Assembly (NCBI GenBank): GCA_036257535.1
Contig: DATAFJ010000252.1
Coordinates: forward strand, 1-23,333
Length of the DNA: 23,333 nt
Source: DATAEE01 sp036257535
GTDB lineage: Bacteria; Acidobacteriota; Vicinamibacteria; Vicinamibacterales; 2-12-FULL-66-21
Reading direction: 5' to 3'
The notes under the pieces are model-generated. The model ran no database searches, was not told the origin of the DNA, and saw only the letters and a program-made list of their open reading frames with translations. Below are positions 1 through 7,871 of this stretch, one piece after another. The number at the start of each line of letters is the position of its first letter. The stretch's first letter is position 1. The translations under genes and the position numbers were made by a program.

Positions 1-636
1 CGCTTTTTTCGTGCTCCCTTCGGCCGCGGCGACCTGCACGCCGCTGCGCGCATCGGCGAGGAGCATGCTCGTCTGCGCTTCCTTGAATTTCAGTCCGCCC
101 GCGACAGCGCCGGCGACGGCACCGGCCCGTCCGAACATGCCACCGAACGCGCCGGCCGCGCCGCCGATCCCTCCGGCGTTGTTCTCCGAGAACACGACCG
201 CCGGCGTGAGAAAGAAGTCGGCGGTGACCATCTGTCCGCCGCCCATGTTCGAGCCCGCGCGCGACTGACCGGAATCGGCGAGCGCGCGCTCCTGCATCAT
301 GTTCTGCATCGCGGCGCCGCGCTCGACGACGATGAAGCAGTTGGACTGCTGGATCATCATGCGGATCAGCCCGACCGGCGACTGCAGTCCGTAGCCGGCG
401 AGCGATCGGATGATGTAGTCCTGCGGCTCGACGACGGCCATCGCGCCCATCGGCTTGTCGCAGTGCTGCAGGCCCTTGTCGCCCTGTGAGCCTCCCGGGC
501 CCGCGGCGCCCTGCACGACGCTTCCACCCGATCCCTGCTTTGGTTTCGTGATGCCCTGCGCGGCGGTGGTGGCCGGGAGGGCAACGGAGATACTGAGAGC
601 GATCAGACGCAATGTTCCGGTGCTACGCATAAACAT
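1..636 (-). CDS. CsgG/HfaB-like secreted protein, N-terminal part (runs off the window)
   Basis: An open frame of 212 codons reads leftward from ATG at 636 to the window edge with no stop, so the C-terminus is missing. The N-terminus (MRSTGTLRLIALSISVALP, then a run ending TTAAQ) is a Sec signal peptide. After a Gly/Ser/Gln-rich linker come CDKPMGAMAVVEPQ, then LIRMMIQQSNCFIVVERGAAM and QNMMQERALA, a Gly/Ala-rich stretch, and LKFKEAQTSMLLADARSGVQ. This pattern matches the CsgG/HfaB family (curli-type assembly and outer-membrane export proteins), from recollection of the family. The start at 636 is preferred because GGGGGA lies 5 nt upstream; a second ATG at 630 is in frame. No partner curli subunit is visible, so the exported substrate is unknown. 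Confidence 0.62.
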   Translation of the reverse strand, partial: MFMRSTGTLRLIALSISVALPATTAAQGITKPKQGSGGSVVQGAAGPGGSQGDKGLQHCDKPMGAMAVVEPQDYIIRSLAGYGLQSPVGLIRMMIQQSNCFIVVERGAAMQNMMQERALADSGQSRAGSNMGGGQMVTADFFLTPAVVFSENNAGGIGGAAGAFGGMFGRAGAVAGAVAGGLKFKEAQTSMLLADARSGVQVAAAEGSTKKA

Positions 637-719
637 CGTGTCCCCCGGAAGTGGTAGAGCTGGGTGGCGAGGGTCTTTTTACCATTAACCAACTCGTCTG
701 TGCCAGCGAAAAGGTGTCG

Positions 720-738
720 AAAAGGTGTCACACCTTTT
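720..738. terminator. Perfect palindrome, likely terminator of the pectate lyase gene
   Basis: AAAAGGTGT-C-ACACCTTTT is a perfect inverted repeat ending one base beyond the lyase stop codon (741-739). Read on the minus strand it is A-rich, then a hairpin, then TTTT, which fits an intrinsic and possibly bidirectional terminator. A direct copy of the left arm (CGAAAAGGTGT) lies immediately to the left at about 708-718, so it could instead be a palindromic repeat element. Confidence 0.5.
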
Positions 739-2085
739 TCAGAACGGACCGGCCCCTTTTCGCACGATTTTGGGCACGTTCTTCGTCGGATCGACCTCCA
801 GAAACAGGGTCGGCGCCCAGCTCACCGTATCGAGCAGATCGGGGTCGTTCACCGCGTTGTACGCGTCGACGACGTCGACGAGATGGCGGTGTGACTCGCC
901 GTTGACGAGCGTGCCGGTCTCGAAGATGGCGGTGCCGTTCAGCCGCGTGATGAAGCGGTCCGGCGTGACGGCCTCGTCGGTCCTGAAGAAGTTGTTCTCG
1001 GCGTAGGCCTGCGATTCGATGCCGACGCCCCAGCTGTACTGGTAGTGCTCTTCGTTCCTGATGCGATACAGGTTGTTGTAAATGTGCACCTGACCGAACC
1101 GCACGCGCGGCGAACGCTGGCCGATGTTCGAGAACAGATTGTGATGCAGCGTGACGCGCAGCTTGTTGCGGTCGGCCGTCGCGGAGTCGGACGAGCCGAT
1201 GAGCATCAGCTTGTCGTGGTTCACGAAGCGGTTCCACGACACGGTGACGAGATCTGACGCGTTGGTGATGTCGAGCAGGCCGTCGTGCACCTGGAACAGC
1301 ACGCCGAAATAGATCGGCAGCGTCGCGTCGGCCGTTCGTCGATCCCTGAACCTCTTGTGGTCGACCCAGACGTGATCGGAATCGCGGAGTGAGACGGAGT
1401 CGTAGAGCGCGTTCCAGGAGCCGAGGGTACCGTCGGTGGGCGACCACTGCGGGAAGCAGTCGTAGGTATCCTCGAAGGTGAGGTTGCGGACGATGATATT
1501 CGTCCGGCTGCCGGCCACGTTGGCCGTGCCGCGGATGTCGAGCCAGATCCCGCGCAGCGTCGCGTCCTTGCCGAGCCCGACGATCGTCGTATTCGAGCCG
1601 GGCCGGATGCGTACGCGATCCTGCTGCGCATTGCGCGACGCGATGCGCGCATCCTCGAGCGGTCCGCTCGGCGGCACGCGACCCCACGGGCCCTCGGGGT
1701 CGAACTGCTCGAGGAACGCCTCGATCGTGAAGCCGTTGCGGTAATAGTCCTCGCAGGTCAGCGGCTGATTGTCGTCGTCGACGTTGAAGTCGATCGTGCC
1801 GTCGACGTAGATGATCTTCGGCTCGTTCGACGGGCTGGATGGCGACGTGGGGGACGAGACGCCATTGTTGAGCGCCGCGATGAGCTCGGCGCGGGTTCTG
1901 ACCGTGTAGACCTGCTCGTCGGCGGCCGCGGATCCGCCCGTCGTGCCCGTACCGAGCGACGCCCATCCGTCGTTCGCCGCAAGTACGTCACGGCCGACGT
2001 CGCGTTTGTTGTGTGCCGCCGCCGTCGTTCCCCACACGCCCGCCGCCATCATCGCCGTCGTCACGATTACTGCCGGGACGCGCAT
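739..2085 (-). CDS. Secreted pectate lyase, polysaccharide lyase family 1
   Basis: Encodes 448 residues. Pectate lyases of this type cleave polygalacturonate by Ca-dependent beta-elimination outside the cytoplasm. The start at 2085 is chosen over an ATG at 2106 because GAGGAG lies about 8 nt upstream, and it places a clean signal peptide (MRVPAVIVTTAMMAAGVWG, then TTAAA) at the N-terminus. Family 1 signatures are in order: ATLRGIWLDI near 176-185, DHVWVDH at 237-243, VSWNRFVNHDKLMLIG at 282-297, LHHNLFSN near 313-320, and QRSPRVRFG at 323-331. The last holds the RxPxxR motif of the catalytic arginine. The 239-290 part is slightly unusual (HDGLLDITNASDLV). It appears monocistronic, with a hairpin right after the stop. 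Confidence in the family is high; the exact substrate is inferred. Confidence 0.9.
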   Translation of the reverse strand: MRVPAVIVTTAMMAAGVWGTTAAAHNKRDVGRDVLAANDGWASLGTGTTGGSAAADEQVYTVRTRAELIAALNNGVSSPTSPSSPSNEPKIIYVDGTIDFNVDDDNQPLTCEDYYRNGFTIEAFLEQFDPEGPWGRVPPSGPLEDARIASRNAQQDRVRIRPGSNTTIVGLGKDATLRGIWLDIRGTANVAGSRTNIIVRNLTFEDTYDCFPQWSPTDGTLGSWNALYDSVSLRDSDHVWVDHKRFRDRRTADATLPIYFGVLFQVHDGLLDITNASDLVTVSWNRFVNHDKLMLIGSSDSATADRNKLRVTLHHNLFSNIGQRSPRVRFGQVHIYNNLYRIRNEEHYQYSWGVGIESQAYAENNFFRTDEAVTPDRFITRLNGTAIFETGTLVNGESHRHLVDVVDAYNAVNDPDLLDTVSWAPTLFLEVDPTKNVPKIVRKGAGPF

Positions 2086-2214
2086 TGTCGTGCTCCTCTC
2101 CCGCATCCTTTATAGAGAGAGCATCAGCAGGACCCTCCGAAGGCGGGCAGTATACGGGCGTGCGGCGGCGCGCGAAACCGGCTCCCCGTTACCGGCCACG
2201 GATTACACGGATGT

Positions 2215-2237
2215 GTAGCGCAGCCCTTCAGGGCTGC
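2215..2237. repeat. GTAG-type stem-loop overlapping a stop codon
   Basis: GTAGC is followed by GCAGCCC-TTCA-GGGCTGC, a perfect 7-bp stem with a 4-nt loop. The TGA of the downstream-reading minus-strand gene (2230-2228) lies in the loop. It could act as a 3'-end processing or termination structure. Similar elements lie at 10869-10889 and 22253-22279. Confidence 0.5.
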
Positions 2238-5200
2238 AACGGCGCCGGCAGCGCCGTGTTACTTACGAACGCCAGCCGTTTGCTGTCGGGCGACCACGAC
2301 GGCACGTTGATCGTGCCTTGCCCGCCGTACAGATAGGCGAGGACTCGCGGCGCGGTTCCGTCGGGCCGGATGAGCCGGATGTAAACCTGCCGATAGAACG
2401 GATGGTCGTCCGGCTTCACATCCTGCCCGTAGGAGAGGATGGCCACCCAGCGGCCGTCGGGCGAGACGTGAGGAAACCAGTTGTTGTATTCGTCCGAAGT
2501 GATCTGTTCCTGGCCGCTGCCGTCGGGCCGCATCCGCCAGATCTGCATCCGCCCGGTCCGTGACGAGTTGAAGTAGATCCACTGTCCGTCCGGCGAGTAC
2601 TCCGATCCATCGTCCACGCCAGGCGCCGTCGTCAGCCGGATTTCATCACCGCCGTCCACGGAAATCTTGTAGATGTCCAGCTCGCCGCCGCGCTGACCCG
2701 TATAAAGAAGGTCGCGGCCGTCCGGCGACCAGCCGTGCAGGTAGGAGGGCGAGTTCGGCGTCACGCGTTTCGGCGTGCCGCCCGCTGCGGGCAGCGTATA
2801 GATGACCGAGCGGTTGCCATCCTCCTTGCTGTGATGGCTGATGCCGAGCATGCGGCCGTCGAACGACAACACGTGATCGTTGTTGTTCGAAGTCGCGAAG
2901 CCGGTGTCGATGACAGCGGACTTCCGCGTAGAAAGATCGAATCGATACAATCGCCCGCCGCTGTTGTAGATCAGCGACCGGCCGTCGGTCGTCCAGTTCG
3001 GCGCCTGAAGCGACACCGGCTCGCTATGCACGACGGTCCGCTCGCCCGTATCAATCGACAGCACTTCCACGTTGCTGCCGATGTAGTCGCGATACGGCAC
3101 CCATCCGGCCTTCGGGGGCACGACGATGCGGACGTTGTGAAACAGGGCGCGTTCGGAGACGCCGGGATTGTGAGAGCAGACGAAGAGCCCCACGTACACC
3201 TCGTCGCCCAGCTCGATGCTGGACACTTCCGTCTGCGTGAACGGCTCGCCGAAGCGCGCGACCGACATCGTGTAGGTCGATCCGCGGCGTTCGAGCTGGA
3301 TGACGTCCGCGGCCGTCACTGGTGAGCGAATCTCTTCGGTGGCGCCTCCGGTCGCGCGACGGAACTGCAGCGACGTCAGCCCGTCGCCGTGGACGGCCGC
3401 ATCGACGTACGCCGATTCCGCCTCGAGATCCTTCCGCACGATCCAGCCGAGCTTGCGATGCGGGTCGGTGCCTGCGTCCAGGAACTTCGCGTGCGTGCGG
3501 AGGATGAAGTCGCCCGTCAACCGGCGCCACACCATGTGGAACTCGTCGCGCGTGCCCCACATGTTCGTTCCTGCGCCGGCGATCGTGTACGACTGCGACC
3601 CGGCGTCGTACGTCGTCGAGCCCTGAATCTTCGGCGCGCCGACGTCGGCGGCCTGCTCGAACCAGCCGAGGCCTTGGTTCAACTCCACACGCGCGGTTCG
3701 GACGCGCGTGGCATTGCCGTCGTTCTCCGTCCAGGCGAGCACCAGCGCATCGCGGTGTCGAGCCAGACGCGGATAGCCGCCGGCGCGCCCCGACGCCATT
3801 GGGGCGATCGTCTGTGCCGGGGATCTCTGACCGTCCCGGCCGATCCGGCGGATGCGGAACTCGGTCCGGCCATCCGCGGCCTCGATCCAGGAGGCGACCG
3901 CCGAGCCGTCGTCGAGGAGCTCGACGTCCACGCGTCCCAGTGAGGCCGCGTCATCCAGCCGGATCGGTTGGCCGAACGATCGGCCGGCGTCGTACGAGAA
4001 CGCGGCGAACGCGCGCCCTTCTTCGCCCTGAACGGTGAACCAGGCGATCGCCACGTTCCGGCCGCTTGCGCTCAGCGCGGGACCGTTGACCGGGCACATC
4101 GGGATCTTCCAGCCGTCCTCGTGGACGCGCGACGGCGCGCTCCAGCGTCCGTTCTCCAGCCTCGAGACATAGATGTCGCGCACTTCGTCAACGCTGCGAT
4201 CCCTGAATGCCGCAATTGGCCCGTCCGCCGTCACGGCGATCGCGGTCGGGCAGCACTCGCACACGCGGTCGTCGACCAGCTCTTCAGACATCTGTTTACC
4301 GCTGCCGTCGAATGTGGCTGACCGCAGAGTCATCGCGCCGTGCTTGGCTTTCATCTCGCGGCCGTCGAGCCAGACGAGCCCCAGGCCCGCCTCGGCCGGG
4401 AAGAGCGACGCGAAGCCGTGCTCGGTCTTCGTGCGGTCGTGGTGCGGCGTCGTCGACGGCGTCCACGTCCTGCCATCGTCGCGCGAGAACGAGAGGCGCA
4501 CATCATACGCATACGTGTCGCTGCCGCTCTTCTGAAGCCAATGTGCGGCGAGGGTTCGATCGGCGAGCCGGACGACCGACGGAACATCCGCCCAGTTCAC
4601 GAACCAGTCCGATCCGGAGGCGACGTCGCGCGCCGCCGACCATCGATCTCCCGCGAGCTCCGCGAACTTGAGACACGCGGTGCTTCCGCTGCCTTCGATC
4701 CAACTCAGAGTGACGCCGCCGGTGCCGTCTGTGATCTGCGGTTGCGCGCTGTTCGGGCCTGCCGGCGTGTCGATCGGCTCGACGCGCAGGTGGGCATCGG
4801 CCGGCTCCGCTTTTTTCAACAGGCCGGGCGGGCTCCAGTTGATCACGAAATAGGTCGCGGGGACTTTCCCTACGTTCCGGACCGTGTGCGGCTGGTTCGA
4901 CGCGTTGAAGATGACCGAGCCGGTGGAGGCAGGCGTCCAGCCGCCGTTCAGATACGCTTCGACCGCGCCCTCTTTGACGATGATGAGCTCCTCGTTCGGG
5001 TGCTGATGCGGAGGATGCGGCGACTGCCCGGGATTCAGCGTCGTCACGTGATATTCGAGCTCGTCGAGCGTTGCCGTCGGCGCTCGAAAGAACCTGCGCA
5101 CCGCGCCGACCTTGGTCGGCGTGGCCGTCACCGATTCCCACGGAAATACGGAAGACCCCATGGGCGCTGCGGGCTGGGATGAAGAGGCGGTCAGCTGCGG

Positions 5201-5269
5201 TGCGGCGGCGGCAAAGGCCACGGCCAGGCCGGCAAGCGTCCCGAGCGTGAATTCACGTATCCGAATCAT
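2228..5269 (-). CDS. Secreted cupin / sialidase-like / lectin-like / TolB-like propeller fusion protein
   Basis: A single uninterrupted frame of 1013 residues with at least four modules. (1) Signal peptide, 1-29. (2) Cupin barrel, about 55-147, with HQHPNEE (H88, H90, E94) and H128 as likely metal ligands. (3) Sialidase-like beta-propeller, about 165-530, with two Asp boxes, SRDDGRTW at 262-269 and SYDAGRSF at 425-432, and a CECC cluster at 337-340 plus C392. (4) A DUF1349-like lectin fold, about 535-718 (AGAGTNMWGTRDEFHMVWRR, then HGDGLTSLQFR). (5) A TolB/PD40 propeller, about 735-1005, with repeated SPDG motifs. Modules 4-5 form a recognisable secreted TolB-like family on their own; their joining to cupin and sialidase modules is unusual. 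Conserved sialidase arginines were not traced, so enzyme activity is unproven. No Shine-Dalgarno precedes the ATG; see the promoter at 5276-5303. Confidence 0.8.
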   Translation of the reverse strand: MIRIREFTLGTLAGLAVAFAAAAPQLTASSSQPAAPMGSSVFPWESVTATPTKVGAVRRFFRAPTATLDELEYHVTTLNPGQSPHPPHQHPNEELIIVKEGAVEAYLNGGWTPASTGSVIFNASNQPHTVRNVGKVPATYFVINWSPPGLLKKAEPADAHLRVEPIDTPAGPNSAQPQITDGTGGVTLSWIEGSGSTACLKFAELAGDRWSAARDVASGSDWFVNWADVPSVVRLADRTLAAHWLQKSGSDTYAYDVRLSFSRDDGRTWTPSTTPHHDRTKTEHGFASLFPAEAGLGLVWLDGREMKAKHGAMTLRSATFDGSGKQMSEELVDDRVCECCPTAIAVTADGPIAAFRDRSVDEVRDIYVSRLENGRWSAPSRVHEDGWKIPMCPVNGPALSASGRNVAIAWFTVQGEEGRAFAAFSYDAGRSFGQPIRLDDAASLGRVDVELLDDGSAVASWIEAADGRTEFRIRRIGRDGQRSPAQTIAPMASGRAGGYPRLARHRDALVLAWTENDGNATRVRTARVELNQGLGWFEQAADVGAPKIQGSTTYDAGSQSYTIAGAGTNMWGTRDEFHMVWRRLTGDFILRTHAKFLDAGTDPHRKLGWIVRKDLEAESAYVDAAVHGDGLTSLQFRRATGGATEEIRSPVTAADVIQLERRGSTYTMSVARFGEPFTQTEVSSIELGDEVYVGLFVCSHNPGVSERALFHNVRIVVPPKAGWVPYRDYIGSNVEVLSIDTGERTVVHSEPVSLQAPNWTTDGRSLIYNSGGRLYRFDLSTRKSAVIDTGFATSNNNDHVLSFDGRMLGISHHSKEDGNRSVIYTLPAAGGTPKRVTPNSPSYLHGWSPDGRDLLYTGQRGGELDIYKISVDGGDEIRLTTAPGVDDGSEYSPDGQWIYFNSSRTGRMQIWRMRPDGSGQEQITSDEYNNWFPHVSPDGRWVAILSYGQDVKPDDHPFYRQVYIRLIRPDGTAPRVLAYLYGGQGTINVPSWSPDSKRLAFVSNTALPAPLQP

Positions 5270-5275
5270 GACCGC

Positions 5276-5303
5276 ATTGTAGATAGGACAACGGTAGAAT
5301 CAA
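5276..5303 (-). promoter_or_regulatory. Sigma70-like promoter, probably leaderless, for the cupin/TolB fusion gene
   Basis: On the minus strand TTGATT (5303-5298), a 16-nt spacer and TACAAT (5281-5276) form a good -35/-10 pair. Six bases (GCGGTC) separate the -10 from the ATG at 5269, so transcription should start at or within a base or two of the start codon. This agrees with the absence of a Shine-Dalgarno. Confidence 0.45.
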
Positions 5304-5337
5304 GCAACCAGATCCAAATCGATCGCTCCGGAAACGC

Positions 5338-5665
5338 TTGTATGACGTACATGATCGGCCGCTCCTGATCGTCGTCGCGATTCAGGGCGCAGTCGTCCTC
5401 GCTCTCCTGATTCAGCGAACCCGGCGCACCGCCACGGAGCGCGCGCTGCGCGCCAGCGAAGAGCGGTTTCGTGTCATGGCGGATCGCGTGCCGGTGATGA
5501 TCCGGACGGCCAGGCCGGACACGACGCTCGACTACTCAATAGCAGGTATGTGGAGTTCACCGGGACGCCGATCGAGAAATTGGAGAGCGAAGGCTGGTTG
5601 GACGCCGTCCACCCGGACGACGTGGACCACTGCACGCGTACCTACGTCCCTGCCATCGAGGCGTG
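5338..5665 (+). pseudogene. Decayed PAS-domain sensor histidine kinase fragment
   Basis: From TTG at 5338 the frame gives a membrane segment (LLIVVAIQGAVVLALLIQ), a basic linker and the start of a PAS domain (ASEERFRVMADRVPVMIRTA, then RPDTTLDY). At about 5536 the reading jumps one frame: the continuation NSRYVEFTGTPIEKLESEGW, LDAVHPDDVDHCTRTYVPAI is read in another frame, as though one base of a Leu codon were lost (TC where CTC is expected). The match ends near 5665, before the rest of the PAS domain and without any kinase domain. The N-terminal sensory part is also missing. It ends against the 3' end of the convergent HupE-like gene at 5717. This 447-nt gap between genes holds nothing else that I recognise apart from the promoter at its left edge. 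A sequencing error could explain the frameshift but not the missing domains. Confidence 0.7.
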
Positions 5666-5716
5666 CAGCGCGCGCGATCTGAGCGACCATCGGATTTCGT
5701 GGATTGACCGTTCTCC

Positions 5717-6277
5717 TCAGGCGGGCGTGACACGCAGGCTCCATCCCAGCATCAGCAGACCGATCGCCGCGACCCAGCTGCCGGCGACGCGCACGGCCAT
5801 TCGTGCCCATGCGGGTCGCAGAGAGACGACCAGAGCGGACACCAGCGCGACGATCACGAAGGCGGCGCTCGTGATGCCCGCGAGGCCGATGCCTTCGCGC
5901 TGCACCCCCGCAAGGCTCACGCCGTTCAACCAACCGTGCAGCAGACCAACAGCCACCGCAAGCGCCGCGACGGCGCGAGGCGACAAGCGGCGATCCAGGG
6001 CGGTGAGGCTGCCCAGCAGAAGAAATGAGATCAGCGGGCTCGTGGCAGGGAAGAGGGGCGCCGCCATGAACAAGCCGAGAATGCCTCCGATCAGCCACGC
6101 GCCGGTAAGGGCGAAGAGCGCCGAGCGTGCGGCTGCAGGTCCGTTGAGACCAGCCAACAGCGCAATGGCGATGATGGGAACCAGGTCGTCAGGACTCATG
6201 AAGATGTGCGAAATGCCGTCGTAGATGGGCCCGAGGCCGGTCGTCACCAGGTGTGCGATCACGAAGGGCAGTCTCAC
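5717..6277 (-). CDS. HupE/UreJ-like integral membrane protein (third of operon trio)
   Basis: Encodes 186 residues from a GTG start at 6277 that overlaps the TGA of the preceding gene as GTGA, which implies translational coupling. A longer frame runs upstream but only in nonsense antisense to the neighbour. The protein is hydrophobic with about five or six membrane segments. It opens with FVIAHLVTTGLGPIYDGISH and IFMSPDDLVPIIAIALLAGL, which contain the H, D and DGxxH pattern typical of HupE-like proteins, and carries VGLLHGWLNG further on. HupE/UreJ proteins are nickel or cobalt permeases or metal-storage partners of hydrogenase and urease. No hydrogenase or urease gene is in the window, so the metal and its client are open. 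Confidence 0.72.
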   Translation of the reverse strand: MRLPFVIAHLVTTGLGPIYDGISHIFMSPDDLVPIIAIALLAGLNGPAAARSALFALTGAWLIGGILGLFMAAPLFPATSPLISFLLLGSLTALDRRLSPRAVAALAVAVGLLHGWLNGVSLAGVQREGIGLAGITSAAFVIVALVSALVVSLRPAWARMAVRVAGSWVAAIGLLMLGWSLRVTPA

Positions 6278-6873
6278 GCCACCGCTCCCCAGAGGAATGC
6301 GACGCCGGCCACGGCCACGGCCGCTCCGGCCACACGAAGTGCGACCCGTCCCGCACGCCACCGATGCACGACGCCAATCGCGATACCGACGCCGTGGAGC
6401 AGCCCCGTCGCAACGACGAAGCCGATGCTGTATGCGAGGCCGCTCTGGCCGGGCGGCAATTCGGTGCCGTGCGCGTGACCGTGAAAAATCGCAAAGAACC
6501 CGACGAGCGACGCCGCAATCAGCAGCGAAGGACGGGCCTCGCTCGCGACCAACACGCCAAGCAGCAGGGCCGAGAGCGCGATCCCGATCTCGACGCCCGG
6601 CAGCGTCACGCCCATCAGGCCGAGAAAGCCGCCGACGGCCATCACCATCGGGAACGTGACCGGCAACATCCACAGCGCCGGTGGTCCGAGTTGAGCGCCC
6701 CACAGCCCAACCGCGATCATGGCCACGACGTGATCGAGGCCCGACAGTGGATGCAGGAAACCCGTCAGGAACCCCCGTGCTGCACCGGTCTGCTCGTGCG
6801 CCAGCACGGGTTCGATCCCTGCGAGCACCAGCATCATCACGACGAGAAACCGGACGCCCAACGACGGCGTCAT
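6274..6873 (-). CDS. HupE/UreJ family metal permease-like protein
   Basis: Encodes 199 residues. A signal-like first segment ends with VLAHEQ, followed by about five more membrane helices. Both family signatures are present: HPLSGLDH (H41 to H48, the HX5DH motif) and FHGHAHGTE (130-138), with a further His at 160. These histidines and acidic residues are the expected metal ligands for nickel or cobalt transport. The ATG at 6873 overlaps the previous stop as ATGA, and its own stop overlaps the next GTG. The gene is therefore locked into the four-gene operon 8740-5717. The family call is firm; the transported metal is inferred. Confidence 0.88.
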   Translation of the reverse strand: MTPSLGVRFLVVMMLVLAGIEPVLAHEQTGAARGFLTGFLHPLSGLDHVVAMIAVGLWGAQLGPPALWMLPVTFPMVMAVGGFLGLMGVTLPGVEIGIALSALLLGVLVASEARPSLLIAASLVGFFAIFHGHAHGTELPPGQSGLAYSIGFVVATGLLHGVGIAIGVVHRWRAGRVALRVAGAAVAVAGVAFLWGAVA

Positions 6874-7871
6874 CGCAGTCCCCCCAGGAGCATGAGCGTG
6901 CGCTGGATGGTCCAGTAGGCGCCGAGCGATCCGACGGCATACGCGGGCAGCGCCTCAGCCAACCGCGGCCACTGAATCTGCAGCGTTCGAAATGCGCGCG
7001 CGAGACCGAGGATGAGACCGACGAAAAACAACTGTCCGACCTCGACCCCGATGTTGAACAGGAGCAGAGCCAGTGGGATCTCAGCCTGCGGCAAGCCCAT
7101 CGTCGTCAGGCCGCTGGCAAAGCCGAAGCCGTGCAGCAATCCGAAGGCGAACGCGACGATCCATGGATGTTCGATGGTGAAGCTCGTCTCGCCCCGCCAC
7201 TTCCGGACGATCTCCGGCCCGAGGAACAAGATACTGAGCGCGATCGCGGCGTTCAGCGGTGGCAGCGGCGCGCTCGCGTACCCGAGCGTGGCAATCGCCA
7301 GGGTGATGCTGTGCGCGACGGTGAAGGATGTGATCGTCTTCACCAGCGTCCATCGGTCGCTGACGATCAGCAGCAGGCCGAGCACGAAGAGCAGGTGGTC
7401 CACGCCGAGCAGGATGTGCTCGACACCGAGGCGCACGTAGTCGAGTGACCGCTGCCACCCGGACGTCTGCGCGCCGAGGGTCACCGTCGGGTTGACCGGC
7501 TTGAGCAGGTGGTTCTCCAGCCGGCCGTCCGCATGATGCACGCGGACGATGACGTCGGTGACGGTCGACTCCAGACCGTCGATGGCGAGCGTTTTCCCCG
7601 CGATTCCTCCGGCGCACGTCATCGTGCCGCGGACCACGAGCGCGCCGGGCGTCAGCTGCTGCTGACCCGACGACTTGAAACCGCAGTCCTTCGGAATGAG
7701 CGGCGCGATGTAGATCTCGATCTCCCCGCCGGACGGTTTCTTCCAGAGGAGGCTGTAGGTCTCCGGCCCGGTCTCGCGCAGCTCGAGGAACCCGGGCCGA
7801 AGCTCGTGGGCGTGGGTTGGCCGCGCGCCGGTGAGCGTGAGGAGAGCGACGAAGACAATCGACCGTCTCAT
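6870..7871 (-). CDS. HupE/UreJ-type protein with N-terminal periplasmic domain
   Basis: Encodes 333 residues. The frame stays open further upstream, but the start is set at ATG 7871 because it overlaps the PpiC stop as ATGA and opens a good signal peptide (MRRSIVFVALLTLTGARP, then THAHE). Residues 22-140 form a soluble domain predicted outside the cytoplasm, with C63 and C86 as a possible disulfide. Residues 145-330 hold about six or seven membrane helices with EHILLGVDHLLF (151-162, an HX5DH motif), TSFTVAHSITL and FGLLHGFGFASGL. This layout matches the second HupE/UreJ family (HupE_UreJ_2). With the two downstream paralogs it forms a trio of related membrane proteins. Confidence 0.87.
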   Translation of the reverse strand: MRRSIVFVALLTLTGARPTHAHELRPGFLELRETGPETYSLLWKKPSGGEIEIYIAPLIPKDCGFKSSGQQQLTPGALVVRGTMTCAGGIAGKTLAIDGLESTVTDVIVRVHHADGRLENHLLKPVNPTVTLGAQTSGWQRSLDYVRLGVEHILLGVDHLLFVLGLLLIVSDRWTLVKTITSFTVAHSITLAIATLGYASAPLPPLNAAIALSILFLGPEIVRKWRGETSFTIEHPWIVAFAFGLLHGFGFASGLTTMGLPQAEIPLALLLFNIGVEVGQLFFVGLILGLARAFRTLQIQWPRLAEALPAYAVGSLGAYWTIQRTLMLLGGLR

